From Vibrio campbellii CAIM 519 = NBRC 15631 = ATCC 25920 (GTDB taxonomy: Bacteria; Pseudomonadota; Gammaproteobacteria; Enterobacterales; Vibrionaceae), in assembly GCF_002163755.1 (NCBI RefSeq), contig NZ_CP015864.1, positions 496,001 to 560,000 of the forward strand: a stretch of 64,000 bases of DNA, read 5' to 3'. Position numbers and translations under genes: made by a program. This document shows positions 33,967 through 42,705 of the stretch, piece after piece (positions within the stretch are counted from its first letter, which is position 1; each line of letters starts with the position of its first letter). Under the pieces are notes generated by a model, which had not been told where the DNA came from, ran no database searches, and was given only the letters and a program-made list of their open reading frames with translations.

Positions 33967-35292
33967 TTAAGACATAAAGCCAAGGTTTGGTGACGAGAAA
34001 TTTCGGATGTTAGGGAACACGTAATCCAACGCTGCACCATCGGTAATACCCATCCATTGCGCTAGAGTTGATCCTACTTGGTCGGTTCCGATTTTAGGAA
34101 TCAAACGCCCTTTCGAATAGTCATCCTCTCCACCTAACACCAATTCAGGCCAAGTGCCAATCGGCTTCGAGCCTTTTACCGCACCACCCATAACCAACTG
34201 ATGTCCACCCCAACCGTGATCGGTACCATTACCGTTGTTTGTCATCCGGCGGCCAAAGTCAGACATGGTAAATGTAGTGACATTGTCACGCGTGCCCAAA
34301 GCATCTATTGCACGATACATGGCCAATAGGTTGGTGGCTAGATCGCCAAGTAACGCAGGGTGTTTGGAAAGCTGAGAATCATGAACGTCATATCCCGTAT
34401 GTTTTACAAAGAAAACTTGTCGCTGCTGGCTTAAATGACTTTGGCTTGCGATCAACTTGTAGACCGTTTGCATCTGTTTACCGAGCGTTGTCGATGTGAA
34501 CAACGGGGCGTTTTCTACGTTGTGCAGTTGTTCCGCTAAAACACCGCTCATGGTCATTGACTCATCGACCATCAGATTAAAATGACCACTGAAAGGGTTA
34601 CTGGCAGAAGTAGCAAGAAGCTGATCGTACACTTCTTTGTAACGAGGATTCCCAAGCGCACTCAATTGAACCGCTCGGTCTTTCTTAAGAACCGTTTGTC
34701 TGTGTTCAAGGGAGCGCAACCACAAAGAATCACCGTGTACGCTATATAGTGGCGTGATGTCCGAATGTGAACTCATCACATCAAGCATTCTGCCTGCCCA
34801 GCCAAGATTAGCGAACGAATTCATGCCGCCGCGCATCAAGGCATTGGTTTGTGAGTTATGGGAGAAGAGCTGGTCGGGTAACGGGACTTCACCCGCGTCG
34901 ATCATTCCCTTAGTCATGGGTTGTTCAAGAACTCCGCTATTAAGAACAACAGTTGCATCTCCGTTGTCAAACAGCTCCGTCAATCGAGCCAACTTAGGGT
35001 GCATGCCTAACGGCACATCATTTCCTTGTCTATCTTCCGCATTCAACCCGATGGGGGTGATGCTGTTTTTAGCGACGGAAAGTTTGCCTCTAACATTCGC
35101 GTATTGGTCGTAATGAAAATCAGACAGAGGTAAGAATGTATTGATTGCATCATTGCCGCCATCTAAATACACGCAGATTAGAGCACGAAAATCATTACTT
35201 GGTGAAGCCAAGGCATAGCCGGGAAGCCCAACGGAAGCGAATGCGCCCAGAGAAGCGGTTCCTTTCATAAAATTGCGTCGTGATAGTTTCAT
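33967..35292 (-). CDS. DUF1501 protein, Tat-exported
   Basis: A 441-residue protein starting MKLSRRNFMKGTASLGAFASVGLPGYALA, a twin-arginine signal (SRRNFMK). The DUF1501 family is related to the alkaline phosphatase/sulfatase fold. Seen here are ICVYLDGGNDAINTFLP, LFSHNSQTNALMRGG, TMSDFGRRMTNNGNGTDHGWGGHQLVMGGAVKG and a final block near the C-terminus. The DGGND and DHGWG motifs are likely metal or active-site residues. A GGGG-type site precedes the ATG. It starts 9 bases after the DUF1800 gene, so the two are co-translated. Biological role unknown. Confidence 0.88.
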   Translation of the reverse strand: MKLSRRNFMKGTASLGAFASVGLPGYALASPSNDFRALICVYLDGGNDAINTFLPLSDFHYDQYANVRGKLSVAKNSITPIGLNAEDRQGNDVPLGMHPKLARLTELFDNGDATVVLNSGVLEQPMTKGMIDAGEVPLPDQLFSHNSQTNALMRGGMNSFANLGWAGRMLDVMSSHSDITPLYSVHGDSLWLRSLEHRQTVLKKDRAVQLSALGNPRYKEVYDQLLATSASNPFSGHFNLMVDESMTMSGVLAEQLHNVENAPLFTSTTLGKQMQTVYKLIASQSHLSQQRQVFFVKHTGYDVHDSQLSKHPALLGDLATNLLAMYRAIDALGTRDNVTTFTMSDFGRRMTNNGNGTDHGWGGHQLVMGGAVKGSKPIGTWPELVLGGEDDYSKGRLIPKIGTDQVGSTLAQWMGITDGAALDYVFPNIRNFSSPNLGFMS

Positions 35293-35301
35293 AATTCACC
35301 C

Positions 35302-36864
35302 CTAATTTTGAATGTAGAATTCGCTGCCAGAAATTGCGGTGAAAATCACTAAGGCAAGTTTGGTGGTGGGAACATAATTGGTTTCGTACTCATTCAATGC
35401 GTTATGCATGTTTTGTTGCAGCTGTGGTGACGCTGTACTTGCAAAGAAGCGCGCATCGATGGCTTCAACTAACGCGTCATGATCGTCGAGTAACGCGTAC
35501 AGCTCTGTCATGTCGAGTGTGTAGGTCGAGCCCTCTCCCTTACGAACACTGTAAAGCATGAAGTTAACCGACTCTGTGTACACAGACCAATCCAGTAACT
35601 CGTACTCAGGAGAAACTATACCGTTAAAGACAAAGTCTGCCGAAGGTTGGTAATCGGGTGAATAGAAGTTAAATACAGAAGGTGAGCGCAACGGACCTTG
35701 ATTGGCGATGTTCATCACTGAAACGGCGCCATCGTATCGAGCTGCACTAAGCGTGAACCCTGCAGCACGATGGAAATTGGTAAGAACTAAGATTGGCTCT
35801 TTCACTTTGATAGGGCGAACTTGAGTCAGCCCCCGAGCCTCATCGTCAAGTAAGATGGCGCGAATAACTGCATCAAGATCGCCTTTGGTGCCGTGGCCAT
35901 TGTTATTGAACACGGTTGCTACTCGGGCTACGTATCCCGGCGTAGGGTTTGACGTCACAAAACGTTGGATGAGCAGCTTAGAGATAAAAGGAGCAATATT
36001 ATCGTGGCTCATTAAAGTATCGACCACTCGCTCAAGCTCTTCCTCCGCGGTTAGACCTGCAGGAATGGTAGTGCCCAGTACCGTTTTTTCATTCGTATCA
36101 TGCCGATTTTTAATTACTCGCATCGGCAAAACGAACGCAGTATCCGATTTATTCCAACCAGTTAGCGCACGAGCTAGCTCTTGGATGTCGGTTTGCGTGT
36201 AAGTTGCGAGAGCATGCCCCGTTTTTTGATCGTATTTAATGCTCCCGTCTAGGTTGAGCTGATACAAACCAATACTGAAAAGCTGCATTAGTTCGCGAGC
36301 AAAGTTCTCGTCTGGAAGCGCACCAGTGTTTACGTTTTCTTTGGCGCTGCCCATCATCGACAAATAGTTCCCCATAACAGGGTGCTTTGCCGTTTTTAGC
36401 AGTAACTCCCGGTAGTTCCCAAACGCGTTTTCAACCAGTAGATCATAATAATTCACGAGACCTTCAGGCTTGCTGCTCAGAATACCACCATGCTTAGATA
36501 CAACCAGGATTTGACTAAGGGCAAAGGCCATGCGTTGTCTGAGTTGATCCTCTGCGGTGAGGGCGATTTGATACCAAGCGTTTTCACGGTTTGCTTGAGC
36601 CCCTTTACTAAAGGGCGTGAAGTAAAGATCACTGTGATAAGTCGGTGGGAGAAGAATTTGTTCTGAAATCCAGTCCTCGTAATTGGTCTGGTTGACCTGG
36701 TCGATTAAAGTAGGAGTAGGACCAAATGTGGTTTGATATAAAAAGCGTGCAGTAGGTAGATCTGGATCGTCTTCGTCAGCCGATACTGGCCCAACAAAGA
36801 AAAGCAGCATGGCAACAAAGCCTAATACCCAGCAAGAAATCTCATTCTGTTTCTGACGTCTCAT
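35302..36864 (-). CDS. DUF1800 exported protein
   Basis: A 520-residue protein of the DUF1800 family with a Sec-type signal peptide (VLGFVAMLLFFVGPVSA). The conserved blocks ARFLYQTTFGPTPTLID, RQRMAFALSQILVVS, GALPDENFARELMQLFSIG, TDIQELARALTGWN and FISKLLIQRFVTSNPTPGYVARVA are plain. DUF1800 genes are almost always paired with a DUF1501 gene, as here. Homologues are abundant in marine bacteria and planctomycetes; the function is not established. The ribosome-binding site is weak. Confidence 0.88.
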   Translation of the reverse strand: MRRQKQNEISCWVLGFVAMLLFFVGPVSADEDDPDLPTARFLYQTTFGPTPTLIDQVNQTNYEDWISEQILLPPTYHSDLYFTPFSKGAQANRENAWYQIALTAEDQLRQRMAFALSQILVVSKHGGILSSKPEGLVNYYDLLVENAFGNYRELLLKTAKHPVMGNYLSMMGSAKENVNTGALPDENFARELMQLFSIGLYQLNLDGSIKYDQKTGHALATYTQTDIQELARALTGWNKSDTAFVLPMRVIKNRHDTNEKTVLGTTIPAGLTAEEELERVVDTLMSHDNIAPFISKLLIQRFVTSNPTPGYVARVATVFNNNGHGTKGDLDAVIRAILLDDEARGLTQVRPIKVKEPILVLTNFHRAAGFTLSAARYDGAVSVMNIANQGPLRSPSVFNFYSPDYQPSADFVFNGIVSPEYELLDWSVYTESVNFMLYSVRKGEGSTYTLDMTELYALLDDHDALVEAIDARFFASTASPQLQQNMHNALNEYETNYVPTTKLALVIFTAISGSEFYIQN

Positions 36865-37351
36865 AGTTAACTCGCTTACCCAAAGGAACGACTTAAATCC
36901 ATTTAACGGGAGTAATGAAGCTCATGGTGAGCTAATTAATAAATTTAGTGAAATCAAGCAGCTGCAGAACGGATTATAGACGGTAAAATTTGCTATCAAA
37001 GTTGTTAATTACAGAAAATAGTCGCGTGGAAGCTTAATTTTTCACAAGAAATAATGATAAGTAATTGAATAGTAATTGAGTATTTTGATGTGAGTTGGCT
37101 CAAATAAAATATGAAACTTTTTTGAATTCATACTTTGGTAGCGAGAACGTTTTCGTCAAGTTTGAGTAAGGTACGGTAAATGACATAACGCTTAGTTGCC
37201 TTGGTGTGAGCTTTTAAAGGAATTTTGAATGAGGAATGGCTCAATCCAGTGTTACTCAGGGAATACTGCTCGCCAAAGGCGAAATGTTCGTGGTTACTGG
37301 GGGGTTGTACAGTGTTTGATTGAGGTGCCATTAGCGGCATGTAGTAAAAGA
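36865..37351. other. Intergenic region upstream of the DUF1800 gene
   Basis: About 490 bases. The first half is AT-rich and should carry the DUF1800-DUF1501 promoter. A 70-codon minus-strand frame (37128-37340) lies here but has no ribosome-binding site and no recognised family, so I do not call it. Confidence 0.4.
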
Positions 37352-37381
37352 AACCACTCTATGAATGGCAAAGAGTGGCTT
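37352..37381 (-). terminator. Terminator of the HMG-CoA reductase gene
   Basis: AACCACTCT pairs with AGAGTGGCT (one mismatch), and on the minus strand a T-rich run follows. Confidence 0.7.
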
Positions 37382-37398
37382 TCCTAGATTTCGAGCTG

Positions 37399-38661
37399 TT
37401 ACTTTCTTGCTAGCTTATGATGTGCACGAGAGAAATGATCGGCACAGAATGCACCAACAATTGAAAGCTCACCAGCCAAACACAGACCAGCAGCGACTTC
37501 TGCTAACGCCTTTGCTTTACCATTGCCGTGCAAACCAAGGATATCCAAACACGCTTTTTGAGTTGGCAAGCCAGTACCACCGCCTACAGTACCAACCATG
37601 ATGTTTGGCAGGGTGACAGAGGTATACAAGTTTCCTTGAGAATCCACGTCCATTCGAGTAATACCAACCGCAGATTCTGCTACGCAAGCCGCATCTTGGC
37701 CGCATGCGATGTACAAAGCGGTGAGGGCATTGGCGTAGTGTGCGTTAATACCTATGGTGCCACTTAGTAAGCCACCGACCGTATTCATCTTGCCAAATTT
37801 GACCATGGCTTCTGGCGTGGTGTGCAGGTATTTCTCAACCAAAGCCGCAGGAATCGTCACTTCAGCGGATACTTTTTTACCGCGAACGGAACGCAAGGTG
37901 TGAGCGTTGGCCTTCTTATCACCAGACAAGTTGCCGTCAAGGTAAGCATCAACCGGAGCGATAGGACTGTGTTCGAGAATGTAGTGGAATACCTTATGTG
38001 TCGCGATGGTCACCATGTTCTGACCGGACGCATCGCCCGTCACGTATTCAAACACCAAGTAAACATGATTGCCTTCAATATTCACGTTGATGTCTTTTAG
38101 CTTGCCGTGCGTGGTGGTGGATTCTGCTTCTTTACGGAAGATATCGTATTGAGTCACCACCCAACTGACGAACTGCGCGGCTTCTGCAAGAGATTGGAAG
38201 CCAAACACAGGTGTACGGCTAACACCTTCGCTGATCAAGAGGGTACTTGCGCCACCAGCGGCAGTAATTAAGTTTGCACCGCGGTTATAAGAAGCGACCA
38301 ATGCAGCTTCTGTTGTTGCGAGAGGGACTAAGTAGTCGTCGTTCGCATAAAGACCGTTAATACGCAGCGGGCCGGCAACACCAACAGGAACATTAACTGT
38401 ACCAATAAAGTGTTCGATGTTGTTGGCGTATTGGTCGTAATGCGATTGAGTAAAAGGATCCAGAAGAAGATCTTTGTCCGTCATGGATTCTAGCACCTTC
38501 CAACGGCGTGCAATGTGCTTTTCCGTCAGACCTGCGCTAAGGCAGAGTTTCTTTTCTGGCTTGTGGTATTTCGGTTCTAATGCCGATTGTACTTTTTCGC
38601 AGGTTCCATTCTCAGAGAGTGCAGAGCTATTCCTTGCGCTGTCTAAATTTAATTTCGGCAT
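37399..38661 (-). CDS. mvaA: Hydroxymethylglutaryl-CoA reductase
   Basis: The enzyme converts HMG-CoA and NADPH to mevalonate. Family blocks seen are NNIEHFIGTVNVPVGVAGPLRING, PLATTEAALVASYNRGA (catalytic Glu), VRGKKVSAEVTIPA (Lys), NALTALYIACGQDAACVAE (Asp) and a C-terminal histidine in HFSRAHHKL. The GDASGQNM segment resembles class I enzymes, which use NADPH. The 420-residue length lacks the membrane domain of eukaryotic forms, as expected for a bacterial protein. No other mevalonate gene is adjacent. Only a weak ribosome-binding site is seen. Confidence 0.92.
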   Translation of the reverse strand: MPKLNLDSARNSSALSENGTCEKVQSALEPKYHKPEKKLCLSAGLTEKHIARRWKVLESMTDKDLLLDPFTQSHYDQYANNIEHFIGTVNVPVGVAGPLRINGLYANDDYLVPLATTEAALVASYNRGANLITAAGGASTLLISEGVSRTPVFGFQSLAEAAQFVSWVVTQYDIFRKEAESTTTHGKLKDINVNIEGNHVYLVFEYVTGDASGQNMVTIATHKVFHYILEHSPIAPVDAYLDGNLSGDKKANAHTLRSVRGKKVSAEVTIPAALVEKYLHTTPEAMVKFGKMNTVGGLLSGTIGINAHYANALTALYIACGQDAACVAESAVGITRMDVDSQGNLYTSVTLPNIMVGTVGGGTGLPTQKACLDILGLHGNGKAKALAEVAAGLCLAGELSIVGAFCADHFSRAHHKLARK

Positions 38662-39138
38662 ACAAACGTTTCTTTATTCATTTAGTTTGGAATTGTAGTG
38701 ATACAAAACGTGATTACAATCCCGCGTATACGTTTTGCAACAAAAGGTTGCTCAGCTTCAAAGGGATGAGCATTTGTCTTGAACCGAAGATTACGAGCTA
38801 TCGGCGAGACAAAAAACAAACAATACAATTGCGAACCAGCTTAACTCATTGAAAAAAATAACTTTAAAGATAGCTTGTTACGGATGGTGAATGAGTGAGA
38901 AATGACCGAAAGTCTAAATTCTTATTATTGTTAAAATTGCTCAAGGTGGGTTAATTACTCTAATTTTGAACATCAAAAAGATGGGATTGAAATGTTCTGG
39001 CATGGCGTAAAATGGTAAATAATTTGAGTTGCGCCGCGGCATAATAGCCCCACGTTTTCAATTGAGGGTAACGTATGATTGTTTATTTTCGAGTTCAGGA
39101 CGTAGAAGTGCTGTGTTGTTCGCATGAATCCACAAAAA

Positions 39139-39278
39139 TACGAAAATAGGCGTGGTAGTACTGGAGGCTGATACTGGTGTATGGAAATCCTTTGCAAGAC
39201 ATCACAATTCTTAACCATTTCCAAGATAAATTTAAAGTAATTATGAAAGACGGGAAGACCCTCAAGAATACCTTGTAG
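39139..39278 (+). pseudogene. Possible 3' remnant of an amidohydrolase gene
   Basis: The frame ending at 39278 reads LILVYGNPLQDITILNHF, then QDKFKVIMKDGKTLKNTL and a stop. 'GNPL-x-DI' followed by 'VIMKDGK-x-x-KN' is the usual C-terminus of imidazolonepropionase-like amidohydrolases. The adjacent frame just upstream gives GVVVLEAD, which would join through a one-base shift. A terminator follows 15 bases after the stop. Everything upstream appears lost. The call rests on a short motif. Confidence 0.4.
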
Positions 39279-39293
39279 TAAACTGTTTCGATT

Positions 39294-39324
39294 ATTTGGG
39301 GACGTTGGATGTCCCCAAATTTTT
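39294..39324 (+). terminator. Terminator of the remnant unit
   Basis: ATTTGGGGAC pairs perfectly with GTCCCCAAAT, followed by TTTT. There is no intact plus-strand gene upstream, which supports loss of a gene here. Confidence 0.75.
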
Positions 39325-39357
39325 CTCTAAAAGACAAAAAACTATTCAAGGGAACGT

Positions 39358-39990
39358 ATGAAGAAGTACCTATTGGCTGGCTTAGTTTTGCTGGCTTCAA
39401 CAAATGTATCCGCCGATCAATTAAGCTGGGAGCAATTGTTGCCAGTGAATGTTCCTCAGATTGAAGACCCATTTGTAAAACTCACAGACCAACAACTTTT
39501 TGAACTGGGCTCTCTTGCAAGATATCGCGATTCTCAAAATCTTAATGAGCAACAAAAGCAAACCATGAAAGAGTTAGAAGATAGTTTAAAGGCTGAAGAC
39601 TTAGACATTGAATGGTTGTTCAAAAAGCGCGAAGAAATTACTGAGCATCGTCGCATGCTTGCATCGATGCCAAACGCAACGCTAACAGAAGACACTTATG
39701 AAATTCCTGGCTTTGTAACGCCAGTAGAATTTTATAATGACGTTGTCACAAAGTTTTTCCTGGTTCCAACCATGGGGGCTTGCATCCATACGCCACCACC
39801 ACCTGCAAACCAAATTGTTTTGGTCGATTATCCAAAAGGCTTAAAGCTAACTTCTCTTTACGAGCCAATTTGGGTGAAAGGGGATCTGCATGTGAAAAAG
39901 ACCAAAGCTGATGTTTCATACTCTGATGGTGCTGCGAACGTAGAAACCATCTACCAAATGGACGAGGTTACAATTCGACCTTACCGATAA
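39358..39990 (+). CDS. DUF3299 periplasmic protein
   Basis: A 210-residue protein with a signal peptide (LLAGLVLLASTNVSA). The C-terminal part (YEIPGFVTPVEFYNDVVTKFFLVPTMGACIHTPPPPANQIVLVDYP) is the DUF3299 signature, with the conserved cysteine and histidine in GACIHTPPPP. The middle is a charged helix. The family is often found near secretion or lipoprotein-export genes, but no such neighbour is present here. An AAGGGA site precedes the ATG. Confidence 0.85.
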   Translation: MKKYLLAGLVLLASTNVSADQLSWEQLLPVNVPQIEDPFVKLTDQQLFELGSLARYRDSQNLNEQQKQTMKELEDSLKAEDLDIEWLFKKREEITEHRRMLASMPNATLTEDTYEIPGFVTPVEFYNDVVTKFFLVPTMGACIHTPPPPANQIVLVDYPKGLKLTSLYEPIWVKGDLHVKKTKADVSYSDGAANVETIYQMDEVTIRPYR

Positions 39991-40190
39991 GAGTACACCA
40001 TTGCTGAAATACTCGTGAGAAACGCCCTTGGCGAGAGTCACTAGCGGGAGATCATAAGTTACATTTGGTTTGGAAGGTCGAACATCTCCATGCTTGAGGC
40101 GATACGTCAAGAAAGGTTTAGCTCAATCGATAGCGGTTTTGGTCTTCGTGCGAGAATATTCATCTAGATGATTATGTTTATTTGCCTCAC

Positions 40191-40228
40191 CAAGAATAAC
40201 TGTATATAAATACAGTTATTCTTGTTTT
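40191..40228 (+). terminator. Strong hairpin followed by T-run
   Basis: CAAGAATAACTGTAT pairs perfectly with ATACAGTTATTCTTG (15 bp) across a 4-base loop, followed by TTTT. It is the probable terminator of the DUF3299 gene, 200 bases downstream of its stop, or an attenuator before the next gene. Confidence 0.6.
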
Positions 40229-40272
40229 GGGTTAATTTTGCTATCGCAAAGAGAAAGATAAAGGGAAAGGCA

Positions 40273-40491
40273 ATGAACATCGCGTTAAGAGACAAAATCA
40301 TTCAGGTGTGTAAGAAGAAAATAGAGCAGAAAGGCGACAATGTTGGCGTGTCCTTTTATGCCTTTTTCGCTAATAAGAATGACAACCCTGAGTTACTGAT
40401 GGAAGCGGCGACTTGGTGGATTCAAACTCATCAACTCGATCACTTCGAAAAAGCGACCAAGATTATTCATTTAGTCGAATCCGAAATGTAG
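40273..40491 (+). CDS. DUF6500-like small protein
   Basis: A 72-residue protein (LRDKIIQVCKKKIEQKGDNVGVSFYAFFANKND, then LLMEAATWWIQTHQLDHFEKATKI) that resembles the small DUF6500 family. It has no signal peptide or membrane helix. The ATG at 40273 has an AAGGGAAAGG site, while the longer frame from 40222 runs through the upstream hairpin and is unlikely. Function unknown. Confidence 0.65.
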   Translation: MNIALRDKIIQVCKKKIEQKGDNVGVSFYAFFANKNDNPELLMEAATWWIQTHQLDHFEKATKIIHLVESEM

Positions 40492-40516
40492 AAAGGGGCA
40501 CATACCGTGCCCCTTT
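40492..40516. terminator. Bidirectional terminator
   Basis: AAAGGGGCAC pairs perfectly with GTGCCCCTTT across ATACC, between the convergent DUF6500-like gene and the CoA-disulfide reductase gene. Confidence 0.8.
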
Positions 40517-40539
40517 GTCTAACTAAGCAGAATTAGAGA

Positions 40540-42243
40540 TTAAGCTTTTGCGAACTTGTAAGTACGGTAACCACCAAGCAGGTTACGTGCTTTAAACCCG
40601 GAGTTGACCAGTTGACGATAAGCGACGTTACCGCGCAAGCCGACCTGACAATAAATCACGATCTCTTTGTCTTTAGGCAGTTCACTCATACGTTGGCGAA
40701 GCTGGTCGACAGGAATATTGATCGCGCCTTCAATGAAACCTACGGATTCTGATTCTCCCGGATTACGAACATCAAGCAGCACTTGATCTTCTGACAGGTT
40801 GTCGATTTCATCAAAATGAATCGCTGTTGCGTCACCGTTAATGATGTTATTCGCAACGAAAGCCGCTTGGTTAATCACATCTTTCGCTGAACCATACGGC
40901 GGCGCGTAAGTGAGTTCAAGGTGTTGCAGTTGTTCTACCGTCATACCAGCACGCTGTGCAACTGCCATTACGTCGATACGTTTATCAACGCCATCTTTAC
41001 CTACGGCTTGTGCACCTAAAATTTTGCCGGTTGCTGGATCAAACAGCATTTTGAACGACACAGTTTCTGCGCCAGGGTAGTAACTCGCGTGGCTTGCTGT
41101 GTGGACATACACTTTTTCATAAGTGATGTTGTCACGTTTAAGCTGCTTCTCATTTTTACCAGTAGAAGCGACGGCTAAATCGAAGATCTTACAGATCGCT
41201 GTGCCTTGTGTACCTTGGTAATTTTCTTGGCGACCAAGCATATTGTCTGCTGCCATACGACCTTGACGGTTTGCTGGCCCTGCCAGCGGAACAAGTGTTT
41301 GTTCGCCAGTGACAAAGTCTTTCTCTTCAACCGCATCACCAACAGCGTAGATTTAAGGGTCGCTGGTCTGCATGTACTCGTTGGTGTAAATACCGCCTAG
41401 CGAGCCGATTTGAAGGCCAGCTTCTTGTGCGAGTTTTGTCTCAGGGCGAACACCAATTGCCATGATCAGGATATCGGTATCAAGCTGGTCACCATTGTTT
41501 AGAGACAGCGTCAGTTTTCCTTGAAGGTGTTGGTGTGCGTCATCTTCACCCGTTTCTATGTTCGCGATAGATTGGTTCGCCACATACTCAACAGAAGATA
41601 GAGCAACGCCTAAACGTAGGTCGATACCTTTCTCTCGGATTTCAGCATGCGCAAAGCCTGCCATTTCTCGGTCAACGGGCGTCATCACTTGATCCGCCAT
41701 TTCAACTAATGTGGTTTTTACGCCAAGCTGGTGGAACGCTTCCATCATTTCCAAACCGATAAAACCACCGCCAACGACCGAAGCGTGTTCAACTTTGTTG
41801 GTTTCGATCGTTTTAATGATGCGATCCATATCTGGAATATTGCGCAGCGAGTGCGTTAGTGGGTTATCAATCCCCGGAATAGGCGGCACAACTGGACCTG
41901 CGCCAGGACTGAGTAGAAGAAAGTCGTAGTTCTCTTGGTATTCTGACCCATCAAGCAGGTTCTTAACCGTAACCGATTTGTCTTGGCGGTTAATTGAAAC
42001 CACTTCGTTCATCACACGGACATCAACATTGAAGCGCGCTAAAAAGCTTTCAGGCGTTTGAAGAAGCAGTTTGCTGCGTTCTTGGATATCACCACCAATG
42101 TGGTACGGCAAGCCACAGTTTGCAAATGATACAAATGGACCGCGTTCAAACATGATGATTTCTGCGTCTTCACTAAGACGACGAGCGCGAGCTGCTGCAG
42201 ACGCACCGCCAGCAACACCACCAATAATCACGATTTTGCTCAT
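40540..42243 (-). pseudogene. CoA-disulfide reductase/rhodanese fusion, split by one TAA
   Basis: One continuous frame of 567 codons is cut by a single TAA at 41353-41355. The first part has the FAD fingerprint VIIGGVAGGASAAARARR, the active-site cysteine in FANCGLPYHIGG (C43) and an NADH-binding block VVGGGFIGLEMMEA. The second part restarts IYAVGDAVEE (the FAD-binding end) and finishes with a rhodanese domain, active site IVIYCQVGLR. The family reduces CoA disulfides or persulfides. The TAA lies just before the conserved IYAVGDA motif, so the product would be truncated and inactive unless read through. An AGGAG site precedes the ATG at 42243. Confidence 0.85.
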
Positions 42244-42394
42244 GGATTTCTCCTACTGAATGATCGAAAACGCCTACACCTCACTTAAACGAATTAGCTT
42301 TATCTAATGTTATATAATCTACATTAGCATTGACTTAATTATATTCATTAGTAATATCTAATAAAATTTAACGTATTGATGAAGGGGCGTAAGA
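42244..42394. promoter_or_regulatory. Divergent promoter region with repeated ATTAG boxes
   Basis: The 151-base gap is very AT-rich and repeats ATTAG/CTAAT boxes at least five times between about 42292 and 42365, including an inverted pair CATTAG-TAATAT-CTAAT. This is the style of ArsR/BigR-type operators and fits autoregulation by the adjacent ArsR gene. Confidence 0.5.
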
Positions 42395-42688
42395 ATGGGC
42401 GACAGTATGCTACAAAGCGCGACCGAAGCGAGTGAGCTACTTAAAATAATGGCTCATCCAGAGCGCTTAATCGTGATGTGCAAGCTGATTGAAGGTGAAA
42501 AAGGGGTCGGTGAACTGTTTGAAGGCTCAACATTAAGCCAATCTGCCTTTTCACAACACCTCACCGTATTGAGAAAACACAACATCATCAAAGCACGAAA
42601 GGTTTCTCAGCAGGTGTTCTATTCGATTTCTGATGGAAGAGTCGCTCCGCTGATCGAAGCGTTTAACCAAGTTTTCTGTAAGCAGTAA
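42395..42688 (+). CDS. ArsR-family regulator, probable sulfide/persulfide sensor
   Basis: A 97-residue winged-helix repressor. The recognition helix is in STLSQSAFSQHLTVLRKHNII. Two cysteines, C29 and C95, are 66 residues apart, the spacing I recall for the disulfide/tetrasulfide-forming pair of BigR, SqrR and ArsR-type HlyU. It has no arsenic/metal CxC motif. It is divergent from the CoA-disulfide reductase gene and directly upstream of two YeeE-type genes, so it likely represses both in the absence of sulfide. An AAGGGG site precedes the ATG. Confidence 0.85.
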   Translation: MGDSMLQSATEASELLKIMAHPERLIVMCKLIEGEKGVGELFEGSTLSQSAFSQHLTVLRKHNIIKARKVSQQVFYSISDGRVAPLIEAFNQVFCKQ

Positions 42689-42705
42689 TTCAGAACTTTA
42701 TACAG

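Larger units (their letters stand above)
38662..39357. other. Intergenic region with a possible gene remnant
   Basis: About 700 bases. It holds the mvaA promoter (with an 8-bp inverted repeat CAAAACGT/ACGTTTTG at 38704-38737), a probable amidohydrolase C-terminal remnant near 39139-39278, and a terminator at 39294-39324. No intact gene is seen on either strand. Confidence 0.45.

Noticed and set aside
37128..37340. 70-codon minus-strand frame between the DUF1800 and mvaA genes
   Set aside because: It lies behind the mvaA terminator, lacks a ribosome-binding site and matches no family I know. It could be real, but the sequence does not support it.
38973..39472. Two minus-strand frames (83 and 125 codons) upstream of and into the DUF3299 gene
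   Set aside because: They run opposite to the DUF3299 gene and to a terminator, and show no protein motif. The plus-strand amidohydrolase-like remnant explains the region better.
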